A DNA stretch of 64,000 bases from JAFMJV01 sp034436555 (GTDB lineage Bacteria > Chloroflexota > Limnocylindria > Limnocylindrales > CSP1-4): positions 1-64,000 of the forward strand of contig DAOTUU010000048.1 of assembly GCA_034436555.1 (NCBI GenBank), in the 5' to 3' direction. The translations under genes and the position numbers were made by a program. Positions within the stretch are counted from its first letter, which is position 1; each line of letters begins with the position of its first letter. This document shows, piece after piece, positions 52,616-61,442 of the stretch. The notes under the pieces are model-generated. The model was not told the DNA's origin. It made no database searches and saw nothing but the letters and a program-made list of their open reading frames with translations.

Positions 52616-53503
52616 CTAATCCGGCGACGCGATCCAGCGGGCCCAGCGGAACGCCTCCCGGAAGTGCAGCCCCTCGTACACGTGACGCGCGACGTCGTCG
52701 CCATCCCGCACCGAGAGCCACACCAGCCGGTTGCCCAGGGCCATCCCGGCGCGCGTGGCGACGGTCGTGATGAGCGTGCCGTAGCCCTTGCCGCGCCACG
52801 CCTCCCGGACGCCGATGCCGTACAGCCCCGCGACCCCCTCTCCCTGCGACAGGCGGGCCACCGCCACCGGCTCGTCGTCCACGCGCACGACGTAGGCCCG
52901 CAGGCCGCCCGTGCCGAGCGCGGTGGCGAGCGCACCCCGGCGCGCCTCCGCCATCTCCGCGGGCAGCCCGAAGATCTCCCGCTCGACCGCCTCGTGCGTC
53001 TCGACGGCGCGGGCCTGGACCGCCTCGATGCGCATCCGTGGATCGAGGTGGGCGATGACCGACGCGCGACCGACCCACATCACGGTCTCCCGCTGCACCG
53101 CGTGCCAGCCGATGCGCCGGAGCGCCTCCCCCAGGCCCGAGGGTGCATCCAGCGCGTCCGCCACGATGACCGATGGCCAGGCACCGGTCCGCCGGACCAG
53201 GTGCGTCACCTGGTTGAGCCGCTGATGCCACGCCTGGTCCGGCCAGCGGGGCGTCGCGGCGAGGTTGCCCTCCGGGCCGGCCCCCGGCTGGAGCACGATG
53301 AGCGCCTCCACCTCAGGCTCCCAGCGGGCGGTGGCGCCCGCGTGGACCGGCAGCGAGGCGAGGTGCGTCTCGATGGCCCGGAGCTCGTCGGGCGTGGGCG
53401 GATCGATGACCAGCTCGGGCTCGTCGTGGGTGTGCTCGGTCTCGGTGCGGGGCCGCGCGGACTCGGGTCGGCGGGCCGGCGTGGACGGTCGGAGGTCGCT
53501 CAT
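52616..53503 (-). CDS. GNAT-family N-acetyltransferase
   Basis: A 295-residue protein starting at ATG 53503 in the ATGA overlap with the PucR gene. The C-terminal half is a GNAT fold: PVAVARLSQGEGVAGLYGIGV, then the acetyl-CoA loop EAWRGKGYGTLIT (R-x-x-G-x-G/A) and ALGNRLVWLSVRDG. The N-terminal half (EPEVEALIVLQPG, VTHLVRRTGAWP) may be a second, degenerate GNAT domain. Substrate unknown. Co-transcribed with the regulator. Confidence 0.86.
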   Translation of the reverse strand: MSDLRPSTPARRPESARPRTETEHTHDEPELVIDPPTPDELRAIETHLASLPVHAGATARWEPEVEALIVLQPGAGPEGNLAATPRWPDQAWHQRLNQVTHLVRRTGAWPSVIVADALDAPSGLGEALRRIGWHAVQRETVMWVGRASVIAHLDPRMRIEAVQARAVETHEAVEREIFGLPAEMAEARRGALATALGTGGLRAYVVRVDDEPVAVARLSQGEGVAGLYGIGVREAWRGKGYGTLITTVATRAGMALGNRLVWLSVRDGDDVARHVYEGLHFREAFRWARWIASPD

Positions 53504-54690
53504 CGCCCCGAGCGTAGCAGGGCCCGCGGATCGGACCATGCGGCCAGCAGGCGCCTCGTCAGCAGCGCGGCGGACAGGCGCTCGCGAGCCGCCGGATCGA
53601 GGTCGGCGAGGTCCAGCAGCGCGGCGATCCGCCCCAGGCGGTAGCTCACGGTCCGCGGCGCGACGCCCAGCCGGCGGGCCGTCCCGGTGATCGACTGGTC
53701 GGCGGCCAGCCACGCCTCGAGGGTGGCCACGAGCGCGCCCGAGCCGCGACCAGCCGCCTCCAGGGGCGCCAGCCAGCGCTGGACGCCAGCCGCGGCGAGG
53801 ACGGGGTCGGCCACGAGCGACCGCTCCAACGCCACCGCGGTCGCCGGGGTGACCGACGCCGCCGGGCGGCAGGCGGGCAGCACCCGCAGCGCATCCAGCG
53901 CGGTGGCGTAGGCGCGCGGCAGCGACAGCAGCCCGTCGGGCTCGACCGACGCCGCCCACCATGTGTCGGAGACCGCCCCGTGAAGCGCCCGTTCGATGAC
54001 CCCGTCCGATCGCCAGGGACCCGCCACGAGGAGCACCAGGTCGCCGTCGCGGGCGCTCACGAGGTGCGGCCGGCGCCTGGGGTCGCGCGCCAGGCGACGC
54101 GCCACCTCCGCCGCCGCCGCGGCCTCCTCCTCCAGCTCCACGTCCGCGCGGACCACCGCCAGCCCATAGGGCAGGGCGGGGTCAAGCCCCACGAGGGTGG
54201 CGCGGCGCAGCAGCCGCGCCTCCGTGGCGGCGCCCGGCGGCGGCGGTGCGAGCAGCTCGTCGAGCACCGCGCGACGGGTGGCGCCGGCACGGGCGGCCAG
54301 CGCCCGTTCCGCGGCGGTGTAGCCGTCGGCGAGCGCCGCGGCCAGGTCGTCCCCGGACCGGAGCAGCACCGAGCCGAGCGCCGCCAGCTGGGCGACATCC
54401 TCCGGCCCCGCGATGCGCACCGCGTGCTCCCAGGCGACCCAGCCGGTCGAGAGGTACGCGTCCAGGGGCTCCGCGAGGGGCAGGCCCGCGCGCGCCGCGG
54501 CCGCGCCGTCGGCCCGCAGCCGTCCCAGCTCCACGCCCGACAGCCGCCGGCCACCGGCCACCGCGGCGAGATAGCGCCGCACGACCGGCTCGACCGATGC
54601 CGGATCCACCTGCGCACCCAGGTCGCGGGCCACCTCGCGCGCCAGGACGGCGACGTCGGCCAGCAGTCGCTCCACGAGACCGGTCGTCAT
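53500..54690 (-). CDS. PucR-family transcriptional regulator
   Basis: A 396-residue regulator. The C-terminal HTH (TLEAWLAADQSITGTARRLGVAPRTVSYRLGRIAALLD) is the PucR type; the central region (residues 130-290) resembles the GGDEF-like part of CdaR/PucR regulators, and the N-terminal half is helical. PucR relatives respond to small molecules and control catabolic genes. It overlaps the acetyltransferase gene (ATGA) and is divergent from htpX, with the palindrome ACCGATATCGGT between. It might autoregulate or control htpX; this is inference. Confidence 0.86.
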   Translation of the reverse strand: MTTGLVERLLADVAVLAREVARDLGAQVDPASVEPVVRRYLAAVAGGRRLSGVELGRLRADGAAAARAGLPLAEPLDAYLSTGWVAWEHAVRIAGPEDVAQLAALGSVLLRSGDDLAAALADGYTAAERALAARAGATRRAVLDELLAPPPPGAATEARLLRRATLVGLDPALPYGLAVVRADVELEEEAAAAAEVARRLARDPRRRPHLVSARDGDLVLLVAGPWRSDGVIERALHGAVSDTWWAASVEPDGLLSLPRAYATALDALRVLPACRPAASVTPATAVALERSLVADPVLAAAGVQRWLAPLEAAGRGSGALVATLEAWLAADQSITGTARRLGVAPRTVSYRLGRIAALLDLADLDPAARERLSAALLTRRLLAAWSDPRALLRSGR

Positions 54691-54728
54691 GATCTGCCGA
54701 ACCTCAGCAATCTGGAGGCTGTCGCATC

Positions 54729-54740
54729 ACCGATATCGGT
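54729..54740. promoter_or_regulatory. 12-bp perfect palindrome in the pucR-htpX intergenic region
   Basis: ACCGATATCGGT. It is flanked by GCATCA (54724-54729) and TGATGC (54746-54751), also inverted. It lies 39 bases before the pucR start and just upstream of the TACCAT box at 54766-54771, a typical place for an operator. Confidence 0.45.
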
Positions 54741-54839
54741 CGAACTGATGCCGATGCCATGACCCTACCATCCTCCGTGTCGTCGGGTCTCCGGCGGCCG
54801 GCAGTGGCGGACCGCGGGACCGCCCCCCCTGATGGACGG

Positions 54840-55760
54840 ATGATCCACACCTCCTCGAGCGTCGGCAACCAGCTCAAGACCTTCGCCCTCCTCGCCGGAC
54901 TGGCCGGCCTGATGGTCGCCGTGGGCGGTCTCATCGGCGGCACCAGCGGCATGGTCATGGCGCTGGGCATCGCGGTCGTGATGAACGTCGGCGTGTACTG
55001 GTTCAGCGATCGTCTCGCGCTGCGCGCCAACGGCGCGCGCCCGCTCGTCCCCGGCGAGCTGCCACGATACGAGGCGATCGTGCGCGACCTGGCCGGCCGC
55101 GCGCGCATCCCGTTGCCCGCCCTGTACGTCATCGAGCGACCCGAGCCGAACGCATTCGCGACCGGCCGCAGCCCCCGGCACGCGGCCGTGGCGGTGACCA
55201 CGGGCATCCTGGACCTCATGGACGATCGCCAGCTGCGGGGCGTCCTGGCGCACGAGATCAGCCACATCACCAACCGCGACATGCTCGTGGGCACGATCGC
55301 GGCCACCATCGGTGGCGCCATCTCGTTCCTGGGCAACATGGCCCTGTGGTCCTCGATGTTCGGTGGCGGCGGCGACGAGGACTCCGTGCCACTGCCCCTG
55401 ATGCTGCTCACGGCGATCCTGGCGCCCATCGCGGCGACCGTCATCCAGCTCGCGGTCTCGCGCAGCCGGGAGTACGGCGCCGATTCATCCGGCGCGGTCC
55501 TGACCCAGGACCCCGAGGGTCTGGCGTCAGCGCTGGAGGTCCTCGACGGGGCGAACGAGCGGCTGCGCGCGGAGCGCGGCGGCCGGTTCGGGCGCCGCGA
55601 TGGACGGCGGCAGCCGCAGCCCGTCCCGGCCGCCACGGCGCATCTCTACACGGTGAGCCCGCTGGCGGGCGGCGCCGGGACCCTGTTCAGCACGCACCCG
55701 CCGATCTCCGATCGGGTGCAGCGACTGCGACGCATGGCCCGCACGGGGACCACCGCGTAA
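54840..55760 (+). CDS. htpX: M48 membrane metalloprotease HtpX
   Basis: About 306 residues with four membrane segments, the usual size of HtpX. The zinc site is HEISH at 138-142 (VLAHEISHI) with the third ligand Glu211 in SREYGAD. It degrades damaged membrane proteins. I place the start at 54840, where NQLKTFALLAGLAGLM fits the family N-terminus; the frame opens at 54759, but TACCAT at 54766-54771 would then be inside the gene, and a GTG at 54777 is also possible. Divergent from pucR. Confidence 0.92.
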   Translation: MIHTSSSVGNQLKTFALLAGLAGLMVAVGGLIGGTSGMVMALGIAVVMNVGVYWFSDRLALRANGARPLVPGELPRYEAIVRDLAGRARIPLPALYVIERPEPNAFATGRSPRHAAVAVTTGILDLMDDRQLRGVLAHEISHITNRDMLVGTIAATIGGAISFLGNMALWSSMFGGGGDEDSVPLPLMLLTAILAPIAATVIQLAVSRSREYGADSSGAVLTQDPEGLASALEVLDGANERLRAERGGRFGRRDGRRQPQPVPAATAHLYTVSPLAGGAGTLFSTHPPISDRVQRLRRMARTGTTA

Positions 55761-55784
55761 CCATCGACTTCATCCTCCCATCCA

Positions 55785-55820
55785 GCGGCCGGCCCGGGTC
55801 CCCCGCCCCGGGCCGGCCGC
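55785..55820 (+). terminator. Hairpin terminator after htpX
   Basis: A 14-bp stem GCGGCCGGCCCGGG, 8-base loop, then the complement, beginning 25 bases after the htpX stop. No T-tract. It separates htpX from the TerC gene. Confidence 0.75.
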
Positions 55821-55866
55821 TCCCTCGCCCACCCACAGCCGCAGCAGCCGAGCGCCACCCGCCCTG

Positions 55867-56811
55867 ATGGATCTCCTGTTCTGGATCGCGTTCATCGCGT
55901 TCATCTCCGTGTTCCTGGCCCTGGACCTGGGCGTGTTCCACCGCAAGGCGCACGTCGTCCCGCCCAGGGAGGCGGCGGCCTGGACGCTCGTGTGGGTCAC
56001 GCTCGCGGTCCTGTTCGGCATCGGCGTGCTGTGGTGGAAGGGCACCGAGACCGGCATCGCCTGGTTCACCGGCTACGTCATCGAATACTCCCTGTCGGTC
56101 GACAACGTGTTCGTGTTCGCGCTCATCTTCGGCGCGTTCGCGGTGCCCCGAGAGCTCCAGCACCGGGTCCTGTTCTGGGGCGTCGTGGGTGCCCTGGTGA
56201 TGCGCTTCGTGCTCATCCTGGCGGGCGCCCACCTCATCGAGACCTACCACTGGATCATCTACCTGTTCGGGGCGTTCCTGGTCTTCACGGGCGTCCGCAT
56301 GGCGATGTCCGGCGGGGAGCACAACTCGCACCCCGAGCAGAACATCATCGTCCGGTTCGCCCGGCGTCATCTGCGGGTGCTGCCCGAGTACCACGGCCAG
56401 CAGTTCTTCCTGCGCACCGCGGTGGGGCTCGCCGCCACGCCCCTGCTCCTGGCCCTCATCACGGTCGAGACGTCAGACCTCATCTTCGCGGTCGATTCGA
56501 TCCCCGCCATCTTCGCGGTCACCACGGATCCGTTCGTGGTCTTCACCAGCAACGCGTTCGCGATCCTGGGCCTGCGCTCGCTGTACTTCCTGCTCGCGGA
56601 CGCCGCCGACCGGTTCCGCTACCTCAAGCTGGGGCTGTCGGGGGTGCTCATCTTCGTGGGCGCCAAGATGCTGCTCACGGAGCTGGTCAAGATCCCGCCG
56701 GTCATCTCGCTCGTCGTCATCATCGGGATCCTCGTGGGATCGATCGTGGCCTCGCTGCTCGCGGACCATCGGGCCGCGGCCGTGGACGCGACCGGGGTCG
56801 GCGCGGAGTGA
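55867..56811 (+). CDS. TerC-family integral membrane protein
   Basis: A 314-residue protein with about eight membrane segments. Family motifs: WFTGYVIEYSLSVDNVFVFALIF with the conserved Ser-x-Asn/Asp segment, and TVETSDLIFAVDSIPAIFAV, the metal-ion-related signature; FTSNAFAILGLRSLYFLL. TerC/Alx proteins export or handle Mn2+ and other metal ions; 'tellurite resistance' is a historical name. Starts at ATG 55867, 106 bases after htpX and past the hairpin. No Shine-Dalgarno. Confidence 0.94.
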   Translation: MDLLFWIAFIAFISVFLALDLGVFHRKAHVVPPREAAAWTLVWVTLAVLFGIGVLWWKGTETGIAWFTGYVIEYSLSVDNVFVFALIFGAFAVPRELQHRVLFWGVVGALVMRFVLILAGAHLIETYHWIIYLFGAFLVFTGVRMAMSGGEHNSHPEQNIIVRFARRHLRVLPEYHGQQFFLRTAVGLAATPLLLALITVETSDLIFAVDSIPAIFAVTTDPFVVFTSNAFAILGLRSLYFLLADAADRFRYLKLGLSGVLIFVGAKMLLTELVKIPPVISLVVIIGILVGSIVASLLADHRAAAVDATGVGAE

Positions 56812-56812
56812 G

Positions 56813-57508
56813 TCAGGCGAGCGGCTCGAAGCGGTAGCCGTGGCGCTCCAGGCGGTCGGCGAACACGGTCTCCACGATGCGCCGCGCCCTGGGCGTGTAG
56901 AACGACTGGTAGGGCTGCCGGTTCCGGATCGCGGTCGGGTTGACCACCGGGATCTCCACGGGCTCGGTCACGCCCAGGCGTCGCAACAGGTCATCCATGT
57001 CCGCCTGGAGTCGCTCGTGTCGGATGACCAGGTCCGCGCCGGCCGCCCAGTCCGGTGGCCGGTGGGGACGCCGACCCTGGATCGCGTGCCAGGGCCGCGC
57101 CACGTAGCGGCGTCGGAGCCACGTCTCGAAGTCCACCGCGGCACGCTCGCGCGGTCCCGGCGGACGATCGCCCACCAGCCTGCGGCGCGCCTCGGGGTCA
57201 TCCCGGCGGGCGATGTAGGCGCGGTCGCGATGCTTGTAGTGCGAGACCTGCTCGTCGAACGGGTTGCGGACGCCTGCCGCGACCACGAGCTGCGCCCGCT
57301 CCTCGCGCGTGATGAGGCCGGCCTCCAGCAGCTGCGCCAGGCGCGTGTGCTTGCGCGGGATGCGCACCAGGCCATCGGGTCCCAGGATGTCGTCGGCGGG
57401 CACGAACCGGGCGTCGAAGCGCTCCCGGAGCACCTCGCCGATCGCGGTGCAGCCCGTATGGGGCGCCATGATGAACAGCAGGCCCAGGTCCGGCACGATG
57501 AGCGCCAC
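56813..57508 (-). CDS. Sulfotransferase-like protein, downstream copy
   Basis: About 231 residues starting at GTG 57508, five bases after the stop of its paralogue. The N-terminal P-loop-like motif LLFIMAPHTGCTAIGE corresponds to the phosphosulfate-binding loop of sulfotransferases; further matches are VRNPFDEQVSHYKHRD, VIRHERLQADMDDLLRRLGV and the C-terminal FYTPRARRIVETVF, found in both copies. Members of the Sulfotransfer_2 family transfer sulfate from PAPS to sugars or glycans. The gene converges with TerC (stops two bases apart). The substrate is unknown. Confidence 0.85.
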   Translation of the reverse strand: MALIVPDLGLLFIMAPHTGCTAIGEVLRERFDARFVPADDILGPDGLVRIPRKHTRLAQLLEAGLITREERAQLVVAAGVRNPFDEQVSHYKHRDRAYIARRDDPEARRRLVGDRPPGPRERAAVDFETWLRRRYVARPWHAIQGRRPHRPPDWAAGADLVIRHERLQADMDDLLRRLGVTEPVEIPVVNPTAIRNRQPYQSFYTPRARRIVETVFADRLERHGYRFEPLA

Positions 57509-57513
57509 GCGGG

Positions 57514-58173
57514 TCAGCCCTCCGATTCGAAGCGGTAGCCGTACTGGAGCAGGTCGTCCGCGTACAGGTCCTCCACCAGCCGACGCGCCCCGGGGGTGTA
57601 GAACTCCTGGTACGGCCGGCCGGCGCGCTGGGTGGTCACGTTCGTGCGCACGATCTGGATGCGCCGCTCCACACCGACGCGCGCCATGAGCGCGTCGAAG
57701 TCCTGCTGCAGCCGCTCGTGGCGCATCACCACCTCCGAGCCGAGCGTCCAGCGCACCGGCCGTTCTGGGGCACGTCCGCGCAGGCGTGCCCGCAGCGGCG
57801 GCCGGAAGCGGTAGCGCAGCCACGCCTCGAAGTCGCGCGACGCCCTGGTCGACGCGGGTCTCCGGTCCGGATCCCGGGTGTACCGGTCGTGGACCTTGAC
57901 GTAGTGCGAGACGAGGGCGTCGAACGGGTTGCGGATGGTGCTCGCGACGACCATCGTCCGGCGCTGGGCGGGCGTGACCAGGCGATGCCCCATCAGCTCC
58001 CCGAGCTGCGAGTGCTTGCGCGGCACGAGCACCTCGCCATCCGCGTCCCTGATGTCCTGCCCCGGCAGGAACACCCCGCCGAGCTCCGCCTTGAGAGTCT
58101 CCCCCACCGCCGTGCAGCCGGTGTGCGGCGCCATGATGAACAGCAGGTCATGGTCGGCGCACAGGATCGCCAC
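57514..58173 (-). CDS. Sulfotransferase-like protein, upstream copy
   Basis: A 219-residue paralogue of the following gene, sharing LLFIMAPHTGCTAVGE, PRKHSQL, IRNPFDALVSHY, MRHERLQQDFDALMARVGV and EFYTPGARRLVEDLYADDL. The start is GTG 58173 with GAGG nearby. The two genes are a tandem pair from a duplication and are clearly diverged, so they probably have different substrates or act as a heterodimer. They are short for sulfotransferases (usually 250-300). Confidence 0.85.
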   Translation of the reverse strand: MAILCADHDLLFIMAPHTGCTAVGETLKAELGGVFLPGQDIRDADGEVLVPRKHSQLGELMGHRLVTPAQRRTMVVASTIRNPFDALVSHYVKVHDRYTRDPDRRPASTRASRDFEAWLRYRFRPPLRARLRGRAPERPVRWTLGSEVVMRHERLQQDFDALMARVGVERRIQIVRTNVTTQRAGRPYQEFYTPGARRLVEDLYADDLLQYGYRFESEG

Positions 58174-58221
58174 GCGGTGTCCTCGGAGCGGGGTGGGGTT
58201 CGGGCGAGACCCGCGGGGGCC

Positions 58222-60048
58222 TCAGGAGGTCTGGGCAAGGATACGCCGGACCCAGCGGATGGGCGGCGTGCCGTGCGAGATGACCGACTCCAGGTGGTCT
58301 CGATAGCGGAAGCCGGGCGTCTCTCCCTGGTACGGCCCGATGACCCGGTCCGGGACGTCCGCAGGGTCCGCGCCGACGGCGACCGCCGCCCTCCGGCGCG
58401 CCTCCGTCTCCAGGTCGAACATCTCCAGCGCGCCCACGTAGTACGTCGACAGCTGGGTGGAGGTGATCCGGGCCCGCAGCCACTTGGCGCGCGCCTCGTC
58501 GGGCTCCTGGAAGGCCTGGCGGACCATCAGGTCCAGGGCGGCCTCCTCGGTCATGGCGCGGGCGTGGGTCTCCACGTCGAGGATCGCGTTCGTGATGGCG
58601 CGCAGGTAGAACTTCCAGTGGGTGAGCATCAGCGCGCCATCGTGCGCGTCGTAGCCCAGGTCGAGCATGACCTGCTCCACGTAGACCGCCCAGCCCTCCG
58701 CGAACATCCCGTTGGAGAACACGGTGCGGGCCAGTGACGGGTTGCGGTTCGACCAGGCGAGCTGGAGGTGGTGGCCAGGCACGCCCTCGTGCAGGCACAG
58801 CAGCACGAGCATCCGGTCGTTGTCCTCGCGCATGTAGGACTCGATCGACTCCGGGCTCGCGTCGTCGTCCGGCGGGGTGATGAAGAAGTGACTCTGCTGG
58901 CCCCTGTCCAGGGGTCCCGGTGCATCCAGGAACGCGCGGCCGTAGGCGCGCATGAACACGGGCGTCCAGATGATGTGGAGCGGGTCCTCCGCGAGGCCGA
59001 TGACATCGTGCTCGCGGCAGAACGCCTCGATCCGGGCGACCTCGCGGTGGCACCAGTCGAGGAGCTGGTCGGGCTGCCGGTGCTCCGCGGCGATGGCGTC
59101 CAGGACGCGCGTGATGAGCACCTGGGCGCCCGCCTCGTCATCCGGCGTGAGCTCCGGCAGCGGCGCGTCGGGCACCCACGCGGACCAGATCGCGCGGGCG
59201 ACCCGGAGCATCTCCGCGCGGACCGCGCGGTGGTCGGCCCAGGCGCGCTCCAGCAGCTGCTCCGGCGTCAGGTCGGATCCCAGGGTGTGGCGCAGCTTCT
59301 GGGCGTACAGGTCGCGGCCGAGCCTGCCATCGCCCGCCGCCCGGGGCCTGACCTCGGTGTCCAGCGTGGCGCGCAGCCGCTCGAGGGCGGCCTTCGCGGG
59401 TCCCTCGGCCGCCTCCAGGGCAGGCACCAGCTCCGGGGACTCGCCCGCCGCCGCGCGGCTGCGCGCCTCCGCGATGCCCGCCTCGATGAGCTGCCCGATG
59501 CCCGGCAGCTGCTTGAGGGCGGTGTCGAGGTGGAGCAGCGCGACCGGGCGGTCCGGAAGGCCGGTGAGCGCGCCAAGCGCGGCGTCCAGGTACGCGGGCA
59601 GCCCTTCCACGCGCGACAGGAACGCGGCGCCCCGGTGTGACCACGGCGCGTACTCCCGCGAGAGCATCAGGAAGAAGCCCGCGCCCATCGTCGTGACCAT
59701 CGTCAGCGGGTCCCACGCCTCGTCCCGCAGCTGCTCGTCCGCGAACCGCGCCTGCGCCAGGATCTCCAGCAGGTACGCCCGGTCGATCCGCTCGTCTGCG
59801 GCCAGGTCCGTCTCCGGGAGCCCGCCCAGCGCAGCCTCGTGGCGCGCCACCATCGCGAGTCTCCCCTGGCGTCCCGCCTCCGACGGGTCGCCCCACTCGC
59901 CGTCCACCAGGTGGTAGCCCGCGAACCCCGCCCCGACCGGTCCGGCCGCGAACCAGTCGCGCAGGAACGCGTCGAGCGCGCGCCCGAAGGGCGTGGTCGG
60001 CGGGGGCAGCGGGTCGGCGATCGCGGGGCGGAACGGCGTGGACGTCAT
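58222..60048 (-). CDS. DUF885 (HExxxxHH) putative metallopeptidase
   Basis: A 608-residue protein, the usual DUF885 length, without a signal peptide from ATG 60048. The metal-site motif is LCLHEGVPGHHLQLAW (His-Glu...His-His) with a downstream Glu in GMFAEGWAVYVEQ. Helix-rich elsewhere. Relatives are thought to be carboxypeptidase-like zinc enzymes. The open frame extends upstream into Arg/Ala-rich sequence without homology. Divergent from lysA. Family function is weakly characterised. Confidence 0.9.
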   Translation of the reverse strand: MTSTPFRPAIADPLPPPTTPFGRALDAFLRDWFAAGPVGAGFAGYHLVDGEWGDPSEAGRQGRLAMVARHEAALGGLPETDLAADERIDRAYLLEILAQARFADEQLRDEAWDPLTMVTTMGAGFFLMLSREYAPWSHRGAAFLSRVEGLPAYLDAALGALTGLPDRPVALLHLDTALKQLPGIGQLIEAGIAEARSRAAAGESPELVPALEAAEGPAKAALERLRATLDTEVRPRAAGDGRLGRDLYAQKLRHTLGSDLTPEQLLERAWADHRAVRAEMLRVARAIWSAWVPDAPLPELTPDDEAGAQVLITRVLDAIAAEHRQPDQLLDWCHREVARIEAFCREHDVIGLAEDPLHIIWTPVFMRAYGRAFLDAPGPLDRGQQSHFFITPPDDDASPESIESYMREDNDRMLVLLCLHEGVPGHHLQLAWSNRNPSLARTVFSNGMFAEGWAVYVEQVMLDLGYDAHDGALMLTHWKFYLRAITNAILDVETHARAMTEEAALDLMVRQAFQEPDEARAKWLRARITSTQLSTYYVGALEMFDLETEARRRAAVAVGADPADVPDRVIGPYQGETPGFRYRDHLESVISHGTPPIRWVRRILAQTS

Positions 60049-60121
60049 GAGTGTCGGCTCTCCGGGCGACGCGCGCCGGATCCTCGACGCTCCGGCGGGG
60101 GCGTGTCCAGCGCATCGTACG

Positions 60122-61384
60122 ATGCACGTCGCCGTGACCCCGTCGCTCGCCGCCGCCGCCCGCCTCGCCGCCCGCCGGCATGGCACACCGCTCCAGCTGA
60201 CCGACCTGGCGTGCCTGCACGCGGACGCGCGGCGCGTCCGGGACGCCTTCCCCGATCCGTGGCTGCGGCTCTACGCCCTCAAGGCGAACGGCCTGCCGGC
60301 GCTGACGCGCGCGCTGCCGCCGCTGGGGTTCGGAGCGACCGCGGTGTCCCGCGGCGAGCTGTCACTGGCGACCCGGGCGGGCTTCGATCCCGCGCTCACG
60401 GCGCTGGAGGGGATCGGCAAGACCGGGGCGGAGCTGCGGGCGGCGGTCGAGGCGGCGCGCGGTGGCGCGCCGCTGCTGTGGGTCAGCCTCGAGTCGGCCG
60501 AGGAGGCGCGGGCGCTGGCGCGCCTCGCCGCCCGGGCGGACGTGCGACTGGACGTGCTCGTGCGCATCAACCCCGGGGTCCGACCGGAGACGCACGGCGG
60601 CCTCGCGGTGGGCGCCCCGGATTCCAAGTTCGGCGTCCTCGCGGACGAGCTGCCGGAGGTCGTCGCGGCCGGCGGTGGCCGCCACGGTCCGCTGCGCTGG
60701 CGGGGGCTGCACCTCCATGTCGGATCCCAGCTGGGCGCCCTGGACGCGTGGCGCGGGGCGCTCCGGGCGATGCTGCGGCTGATGGTGCTCCAGCGCGGCG
60801 GGCTGCCCGACTTCGACACCCTGGACGCGGGATCCGGGTTCCCGGTCGACCACGGGTTGACCGGCGCGGTGCCGGCCCTGGCGCGATTCGCGGCGGAGGC
60901 GCGCGCGGAGCTGGAGGCGATCCCGGCCGACGCGCGGCCGCTGCGGCTCGCCATCGAGCCGGGGCGGGTCGTCGTGGCGGCGTCCGGCTGGCTGGTGGCG
61001 CGGGTGCTCCATGTGCGCGACCGCGACCCGCGCATCGTGGTGCTGGACGCCGGCATGACGGAGCTGCTGCGACCCGCGCTCTACGGCGCCGAGCATCCGA
61101 TGCTCGCGCTGACCTCCCTGGGGCGACCGGTGATCCCCGACGCACCGTCGGATGTCCCGTGGGTGCGCGTCGACGGTCCCGTGTGCGAGTCGACCGACCG
61201 ACTGGGCGAGGCCCCGATGCGGCCGCTCCGGCGCGGCGACCTCGTGGCCATCGGGGTGACCGGCGCGTACGGCACCGCGATGGCCTCCACGTACAACGGC
61301 CGACCCCGACCGGTGGAGATCGGCTGGGATGGCGAGCGGCTGGTGGTGCTGCGTCGGCGGGGCCGTCTCGCCTCGCTGCCGTGA
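60122..61384 (+). CDS. lysA: Diaminopimelate decarboxylase-family enzyme
   Basis: A 420-residue fold-type III PLP decarboxylase. PLP Lys54 lies in LYALKANGLPAL; GLHLHVGSQLGALDAW and DAGSGFPVDHGLTG follow; the second-subunit active-site motif VDGPVCESTDRLGE with the catalytic Cys is present, and the C-terminal GAYGTAMASTYNGRPRP is typical of LysA. The last step of lysine synthesis is meso-diaminopimelate to lysine. The substrate segments of this copy are less canonical than E. coli LysA, so a related decarboxylase is possible. Start ATG 60122; a GTG 60134 would be 10 bases after TACGAT. Confidence 0.8.
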   Translation: MHVAVTPSLAAAARLAARRHGTPLQLTDLACLHADARRVRDAFPDPWLRLYALKANGLPALTRALPPLGFGATAVSRGELSLATRAGFDPALTALEGIGKTGAELRAAVEAARGGAPLLWVSLESAEEARALARLAARADVRLDVLVRINPGVRPETHGGLAVGAPDSKFGVLADELPEVVAAGGGRHGPLRWRGLHLHVGSQLGALDAWRGALRAMLRLMVLQRGGLPDFDTLDAGSGFPVDHGLTGAVPALARFAAEARAELEAIPADARPLRLAIEPGRVVVAASGWLVARVLHVRDRDPRIVVLDAGMTELLRPALYGAEHPMLALTSLGRPVIPDAPSDVPWVRVDGPVCESTDRLGEAPMRPLRRGDLVAIGVTGAYGTAMASTYNGRPRPVEIGWDGERLVVLRRRGRLASLP

Positions 61385-61426
61385 CCCCCTCGACGCGGGC
61401 GGCGACCGATCCGGACCACGTCGCGG

Positions 61427-61432
61427 TACCGT
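61427..61432 (+). promoter_or_regulatory. Possible leaderless -10 box of the methyltransferase/reductase fusion
   Basis: TACCGT, 10 bases before the ATG at 61443; no Shine-Dalgarno between. Confidence 0.4.
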
Positions 61433-61442
61433 AGGCAGCACG

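Noticed and set aside
54759..54839. Longer HtpX N-terminus from ATG 54759
   Set aside because: The extra 27 residues have no HtpX similarity and would put the probable promoter box within the coding region.
55867..56811. Tellurite resistance determinant
   Set aside because: TerC-family proteins are widespread metal transporters; no other ter genes are present.
60049..60121. Lysine riboswitch before lysA
   Set aside because: Only 73 bases between divergent genes; no room and no conserved core.
61385..61442. SAM or cobalamin riboswitch before the methionine synthesis fusion
   Set aside because: The gap is 58 bases, too short, and has no recognisable riboswitch core.
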